A stretch of DNA of 64,000 nucleotides from Streptomyces deccanensis (lineage in GTDB: Bacteria > Actinomycetota > Actinomycetes > Streptomycetales > Streptomycetaceae). Numbering within the stretch: position 1 is the first letter of the stretch; each line of letters starts with the position of its first letter. Location of the stretch: NCBI RefSeq assembly GCF_022385335.1, contig NZ_CP092431.1:2356001-2420000 (forward strand), in the 5' to 3' direction. Below the pieces are notes generated by a model. It did not search any database, had not been told where the DNA came from, and saw nothing but the letters and a program-made list of their open reading frames with translations. Shown piece after piece: positions 60,049 to 64,000 of the stretch. The translations under genes were made by a program, and so were the position numbers.

Positions 60049-61016
60049 TTGTAGACCCCCTGTTCGCCGAGGCGGTGGGCGACCTTGTTGGCGGCGTACA
60101 CGAGCAGCGCGCCGATGACGCCCTTGAACAGGCCCGCGGCGGCGGCGAATCCGTAGTCGCCGCCGACGATGCCCTGGTAGTAGACGAAGGTGTCGATGAT
60201 CTCGGCGGCCTCCGGGCCGACCGCGTCGCGCTGGAGCAGCATCTGCTCGAAGCCGACGGAGAGGATGTCGCCGAGCCGCATGATGAGCAGCAGCACGATC
60301 ACCGGGCGGATGGCGGGCAGCGTGACGTGCCAGAACCGCCGCCAGGGGCCGGCCCCGTCGATCGCGGCGGCCTCGTACTGCTGCTCGTCGACCTGGGCGA
60401 GGGCGGCGAGGAAGATGATCGTGCCCCAGCCGGCGTCCTTCCAGATGACCTGGGCGACGGTGAGCGGCCGGAAGGCGTCCGGGTTGCCGATGATGTCGAC
60501 GGTGCTCAACCCCATGCCGTCGAGGGAGGAGTTGAGCAGTCCGGTGTCGCCGAGCACCTGTTGGAACAGGGCGACGACGATCACCCAGGAGATGAAGTGC
60601 GGCAGGTACGCCACCGACTGCACGAAGCGGCGGACGCTGCTGAAGGTGAGGCTGTGCAGCAGCAGGGCGAGGCCGAGCGGTACCGGGAAGTAGAAGACGA
60701 GCTGGAGGACGGCGATCCAGAGGGTGTTGAGGACGGCCGCCCAGAACGCCCCGTCCTCGAACATGCGCTGGAAGTTGCCCGCGCCGACCCAGGGGCTGGC
60801 CCAGATGCCGTCGAACGGCACGTACTCCTTGAACGCGATGAGGTTGCCGGCCAGGGCGCCGTAGTGGAACAGCAGGAAGTAGCCGAGGCCGGGGAGCATG
60901 AGCAGGAACAGTGCACGCGATTGGAAGCGTTTTCGGCTCGGTCGCACATCGTCCGCTCGATGAATGGTCGCGCTGTCCTCCTCTGCACCTGCACGTTCCC
61001 GTAGTAACGCGCCCAC
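60045..61016 (-). CDS. Sugar ABC transporter permease (first, LplB-like)
   Basis: A 323-residue permease with six helices. The EAA loop is EAAAIDGAGPWRRFWHVTLP, and HYGALAGNLIAFKEYVPFDGIWASPWVG is characteristic of LplB-type proteins. First gene of the leftward sugar operon. GTG at 61016 is preceded by AGGGGG. A second LacI-type operator candidate lies inside its first 100 bases. Confidence 0.93.
   Translation of the reverse strand: MGALLRERAGAEEDSATIHRADDVRPSRKRFQSRALFLLMLPGLGYFLLFHYGALAGNLIAFKEYVPFDGIWASPWVGAGNFQRMFEDGAFWAAVLNTLWIAVLQLVFYFPVPLGLALLLHSLTFSSVRRFVQSVAYLPHFISWVIVVALFQQVLGDTGLLNSSLDGMGLSTVDIIGNPDAFRPLTVAQVIWKDAGWGTIIFLAALAQVDEQQYEAAAIDGAGPWRRFWHVTLPAIRPVIVLLLIMRLGDILSVGFEQMLLQRDAVGPEAAEIIDTFVYYQGIVGGDYGFAAAAGLFKGVIGALLVYAANKVAHRLGEQGVYK
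60922..60935. promoter_or_regulatory. Candidate intragenic LacI-type operator
   Basis: TGGAAGCGTTTTCG fits the LacI/GalR-type consensus TGNAANCGNTTNCA at all but the last position. It is within the first permease gene, 81 bases downstream of the start codon, placed as an auxiliary operator could be. Confidence 0.5.
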
Positions 61017-61051
61017 GGGTCCCCCTCACATCTCGACGTCGGAGTGAGGGG

Positions 61052-61080
61052 AAGTTAAAACGTTTTCATTGGACGGTCAA
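61052..61080 (-). promoter_or_regulatory. Promoter of the sugar operon overlapped by a LacI-type operator
   Basis: On the minus strand TTGACC (61075-61080) and TAACTT (61052-61057) are separated by exactly 17 bases. The palindromic site TGAAAACGTTTTAA (61055-61068) occupies the spacer and touches the -10, where a LacI-family repressor would block polymerase. The start codon at 61016 follows 36 bases downstream of the -10. Confidence 0.8.
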
Positions 61081-61194
61081 CAGCCCTGACAAAGAAGGGC
61101 GGTTGACCCGATGACCGGATCCGGCCGCCCCGCCTCCACGGCTTCACACCGCCTCACCGATCCGTACAGGACTTCTCCGCACTGTTCGCAGTCC

Positions 61195-62095
61195 GGAATT
61201 CACCACCGCGCAGTCGTCCGCACCCAGCAGGGCACGCTGCTGGCGGGCCCGGCGCGGGCGGTGGAGCTGCCCGCCGTCGGCCGGGTGGTCAAGGGCGACA
61301 AGCTGCTCGCCGCCCCCGAGGGCGAGACCTACTTCCTGCCGTACACGCCGGCGCGGCGGCTCACCTTCGGCCTGGAGTGGGACCTGCGGGAGAAGGCCAC
61401 CGGCGACTGGCTGTCCGAGACCGACGGGGTGCCGCCCTCGAAGCACCAGGTGACCGCCGAGTACCCGACCTCCGACCAGCTCGGCCTGGAGGACTTCCAC
61501 TCCTACGCCGGCAAGAACACCGGCGCGGGCTCGGCGCTGATGAGCAATCTTCACGCGGGCAACGCGGTGTGGTCGTACAACGCCTTCTCGAACCCGTCGC
61601 TCGGGTTCTCGACCTTCCTGCGGCTGGCTACAACTAACAGGACGCGTCCAGCACTCCGGCCGGTTTCGGCTGGTCGCTGCAGGCCTCCTCGCCGGTCCGG
61701 CTCGGCACGCCGCTGGACTTCCACCCGGCCGCGCTGCTGCCCGAGCAGATCACCCTGACCGACGGCGACGGCACCAGCCACGTCTTCAGCAAGAACAAGA
61801 AGGGCGAGTGGGACTCCCCCGCCGGCGTCCACTTCCGCGTCAAGCAGCTGGAGAAGGACTGTCTGCTCCACCCCCACCAGCGCGAAGCCTGGGGATTCCT
61901 GCGCCCGGACCGGACCCGGTACCTCTTCGACTGCCAGGGCTATCCGAGCGCCCAGGTGGACAAGAACGGCAACCGGATGGAGTTCACGTACGAGGAGCGG
62001 CTGCTCGGTCACCCCTCCAAGCTGCTGAAGTACGTCACCGACGCCGAGGGCCGGCGCACACTCACCGTCGACCACTGGGAGCGATCGGCGGGCGG
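61195..62095 (+). pseudogene. RHS-repeat protein fragment, frameshifted
   Basis: Translation from about 61195 (AVVRTQQGTLLAGPARAVELP...) to 61626 (NPSLGFSTFLRLA) and again from 61638 to about 62095 (TPAGFGWSLQ, DGDGTSHVFSKNKKGEW, VDKNGNRMEFTYEERLLG) gives one continuous RHS/YD-type N-terminal region. A one-base loss at 61628/61629 shifts frame, and the restored frame meets TAA at 61635. There is no signal peptide, no YD-repeat core and no toxin tip, so both ends are missing as well. Confidence 0.8.
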
Positions 62096-62130
62096 GCATC
62101 GGTCAGGGTGCGTACCGCTGGACCCGAAAG

Positions 62131-62474
62131 GTGATCACGCCTATGAAACAGCAGGTGGATTCGGCGGAACGCACAGCCCGTCGACTTGTCGAGGAGATGG
62201 ATGATCTCGACACATCACTCTCGGGGCTGACTGGGTTGGTGAGACGATTTTCGGCGATCGAGTTCGAGGTCCCGGAATCCCCCGATGCGGACGGATACCT
62301 TTTCCAGTACGGCAAGGTGATGATGATTCCGCGGGGAGCCATTCGGAGTGGTGGTTCCCCGGCGGCGAGGTCTCCTTCGACAGCTGGTTGAACTCCGTGG
62401 ATCAGGCACCGATTTCGCGCCTTCTCGCCACGAAGAAGCCACGTGATTTCGCGATCTGGCAGGAGCTGGTCTAG
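62131..62474 (+). pseudogene. Frameshifted small gene downstream of the RHS fragment
   Basis: Reading starts at GTG 62131 (VITPMKQQVD) or ATG 62143 and gives ERTARRLVEEMDDLDTSLSG...LFQYGKVMMIPRG. Near 62336 one base appears lost: in the next frame the sequence continues sensibly as SHSEWWFPGGEVSFDSWLNSV to the stop TAG at 62472. The joined product would be about 110 residues, acidic and soluble. Position after an RHS gene makes an immunity-type protein possible, but I do not recognise the family. Confidence 0.6.
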
Positions 62475-62511
62475 CCCGCTTCGGGTAGGTGCGGCCTTCA
62501 CCGGTAGGGAG

Positions 62512-63387
62512 TCATACCGGGTCCGGCAGGTCCATGAGCGCGAGTTTGGCCGGGTCGACCAGGGCGGTGATCTCGGTGATGCGGCCGTCGGCGACGGTGA
62601 AGGCGAGGAGGGAGAGCGGGGTGCCGTCCTCGCTCCAGGAGATGACGCCGGGGCGGCCGTTGACGGTCGCCGCATGTCCTCGTGCCGCGCTGCCGGCCAC
62701 TCGCGCGCGGGTGGCGACTTCGGTGGCTCCGAGCGTGACGAACGTGCCGTTCGGGGTGTGGACGGTGAACTCCACTTCGGGGTGGAGAACCCTCAGCAGT
62801 TCCTCGAACCGACCGTCGCGGGCTGCGGCCAGGAAGGCCCGGACCACCTCGCGTTGTTGTCTTACTGCGCTTGCCGGCTGCTGGGCGCCCTGTACCTTCC
62901 TGCGGGCACGGCTGGCGAGCATCTTGGTCGCGTCGGCCGATTTGCCGAGAATGGTGCCGATCTCCTGGAAGGGCACGGCGAACACGTCGTGCAGCACGAA
63001 CGCCAGTCGTTCGTCAGGGCGCAACGAGTCGAGGACCGTGAGCAGCGCGAGGCCGACGGAGTCCCCGATCGCCGCGAGCTCTTCGGGAGCATGAGCGTCG
63101 TCGAGCGTCACGGTGCATTCGGACAACCGGTCGTCGAAGGAGACTTCCGGGCGCGTCCGACCCGACCGCAGGACATCGAGGCTGAGGCGGCCAACCACGG
63201 TGGTCAGCCAGCCGCCGAGGTTGTCGATGGCGTCGGTGTCCTGTCGGGAGAGACGCAGCCACGCCTCTTGGACCACGTCTTCCGCGTCGGCGTGTGATCC
63301 GAGCATCCGGTGGGCGACGGCGCGCAACCGGTCACGGTGGGACTCGAAAGCGTCGACGATCGGGTCCACGGAATGGGTGCCGGCCAT
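62512..63387 (-). CDS. ECF41-type sigma factor with C-terminal SnoaL-like domain
   Basis: A 291-residue SigJ/ECF41 protein. Region 2 (about 8-75: FESHRDRLRAVAHRMLGSHADAEDVVQEAWLRL) and region 4 (about 110-165: LLTVLDSLRPDERLAFVLHDVFAVPFQEIG, then SADATKMLASRARRKV) are followed by a SnoaL_2-like domain (AFLAAARDGRFEELLRVLHPEVEF...), which in ECF41 factors modulates activity. There is no anti-sigma gene. It diverges from a carboxymuconolactone decarboxylase gene, the classical ECF41 partner and target. Confidence 0.92.
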   Translation of the reverse strand: MAGTHSVDPIVDAFESHRDRLRAVAHRMLGSHADAEDVVQEAWLRLSRQDTDAIDNLGGWLTTVVGRLSLDVLRSGRTRPEVSFDDRLSECTVTLDDAHAPEELAAIGDSVGLALLTVLDSLRPDERLAFVLHDVFAVPFQEIGTILGKSADATKMLASRARRKVQGAQQPASAVRQQREVVRAFLAAARDGRFEELLRVLHPEVEFTVHTPNGTFVTLGATEVATRARVAGSAARGHAATVNGRPGVISWSEDGTPLSLLAFTVADGRITEITALVDPAKLALMDLPDPV

Positions 63388-63412
63388 GTTGTTACCTTCC
63401 TGGAAGCTGCTC

Positions 63413-63428
63413 CGTCATAGGGATGACG
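63413..63428. promoter_or_regulatory. Inverted repeat in the ECF41/CMD divergent region
   Basis: CGTCAT-AGGG-ATGACG, a perfect 6-base inverted repeat, sits midway between the two divergent starts. The CGTC parts resemble an ECF41 -10 element in each direction, but I do not find the matching TGTCACA -35. Confidence 0.4.
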
Positions 63429-63471
63429 CGCACAGGCGCCGCGACGTAACCCGATGAAGGAGAACACTCCC

Positions 63472-63930
63472 GTGGAGAACCGGCTCAAGAACAAGAGCAC
63501 GAACAGCCCCGATGTGTGGACCGCGATCCAGCACCTCCAGAAGGCGATCGCCGCCGGCGGCGTCGACCCGAAGCTGCTCGCGCTGGTCCACCTGCGCGCC
63601 AGCCAGATCAACAGCTGCTCGGCGTGCGTCTACGCCAGTGCCGCAGGAGCGAAGAAGGCCGGTGACACGGACGAGCGGCTGCACAACGTAGCGGCGTGGC
63701 GTGAGGCGCCGTTCTACACCGACGCGGAGCGCGCGGCACTGGCGCTGGCCGAGGCCGCCACCCGGTTGCAGGACGGCGCGCCGGGCGTCACCGACGAGAT
63801 CTGGGAAGAGATCAACGCCCACTTCACCGAGGAGCAGATCGGCGCGATCAACCTGGAGATCGCGCTGACCAACTTCTTCAACCGGATCAACCGCACCATC
63901 AAGGAACCAGCAGGCAGGACCTGGGGCTGA
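63472..63930 (+). CDS. Carboxymuconolactone decarboxylase family (AhpD-like) protein
   Basis: A 152-residue helical protein with the AhpD-type redox motif CSACVY in RASQINSCSACVYASAAGAKKAG and LALAEAATRLQDG, NFFNRINRTIKE towards the end. CMD/AhpD proteins act as peroxidase partners or small hydroxyacid decarboxylases; the CxxC and downstream residues favour an AhpD-like redox role. GTG at 63472 is preferred because GAAGGAG lies nine bases upstream; ATG 63454 would place that site inside the gene. Confidence 0.9.
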   Translation: MENRLKNKSTNSPDVWTAIQHLQKAIAAGGVDPKLLALVHLRASQINSCSACVYASAAGAKKAGDTDERLHNVAAWREAPFYTDAERAALALAEAATRLQDGAPGVTDEIWEEINAHFTEEQIGAINLEIALTNFFNRINRTIKEPAGRTWG

Positions 63931-64000
63931 GCCGAGCCGGCTCCTGCCCGCCGCATCGTGGAGTTCCTCGTCCGCTGCCGTCCGCTCACCGGCGCCGGAT

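Noticed and set aside
63714..63989. Minus-strand ORF at the right end of the window
   Set aside because: It is antisense to the AhpD-like gene and has no plausible ribosome-binding site or family features.
1..64000. CRISPR arrays, tRNA or rRNA genes, insertion sequences, prophage
   Set aside because: I looked for evenly spaced direct repeats, conserved tRNA arms and transposase or integrase motifs and saw none; a tRNAscan or IS search would settle it.

Overview
The window is a stretch of high-GC actinobacterial chromosome, almost certainly from a Streptomyces. Evidence: about 70% GC, many GTG starts, dense 4-base ATGA/GTGA stop-start overlaps, a 6C-type small RNA, a Gbn-type small nucleoid protein gene, and typical neighbourhoods (fabG-fabI, tyrS, moaA, cstA, pit, cob). 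From memory the gene order resembles the fabI-to-cob region of S. coelicolor; that comparison is recollection, not a search. No CRISPR array, tRNA, rRNA, prophage or insertion sequence was seen.

Layout. 1-5.4 kb: end of a fabG-fabI pair (minus), the tldD/tldE protease pair and tyrS. 5.4-10 kb: small membrane proteins, a 6C-like RNA, moaA, and an acetate-type symporter with its DUF485 partner. 10.4-13.5 kb: two tandem secreted subtilisins ending in a strong terminator. 13.5-21.2 kb: CoA transferase, CopD-like protein, YhhN protein, sterol-desaturase-like protein, exonuclease-BRCT protein, zinc-ribbon protein, SURF1 and a hypothetical. 21.4-26.7 kb: cstA-ybdD with a DUF3311 gene, divergent from a symporter/sigma-factor/membrane-protein operon. 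26.7-29.3 kb: a GH15 hydrolase and an SDR. 29.3-32.8 kb: an Asp23/AmaP-type envelope-stress cassette with a divergent two-lobed Asp23-like protein. 32.9-36 kb: enoyl-CoA hydratase, gbn and an ABC-F gene with a possible leaderless leader peptide. 36.2-42.9 kb: mixed metabolism, including a secreted GH25 lysozyme and a pit phosphate transporter behind a PHO box.

43.2-53.9 kb is a cobalamin block: B12 riboswitch, cobD, cobQ, a ChlI/ChlD-type chelatase gene, cobO, cobB, a ZIP metal transporter (opposite strand), a CobE/CbiG-C-like gene, cbiX and cobC. It covers cobalt handling, amidation, adenosylation and the aminopropanol arm. No cobN and no corrin-ring methyltransferase gene lies in it. Three consecutive proteins carry His/Asp-rich extensions.

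54-61.1 kb is a carbohydrate locus on the minus strand: two permeases, a Tat-type lipoprotein binding protein, a LacI regulator with a repeat-rich N-terminus and a DUF2264 enzyme, read from one promoter overlapped by a LacI-type operator. 61.2-62.5 kb is decayed DNA: a frameshifted RHS-repeat fragment and a second frameshifted small gene. The window ends with an ECF41-type sigma factor divergent from its usual carboxymuconolactone-decarboxylase partner.

Five copies of a dispersed GC-rich intergenic element with a hairpin occur, one of them between cobQ and the chelatase gene.
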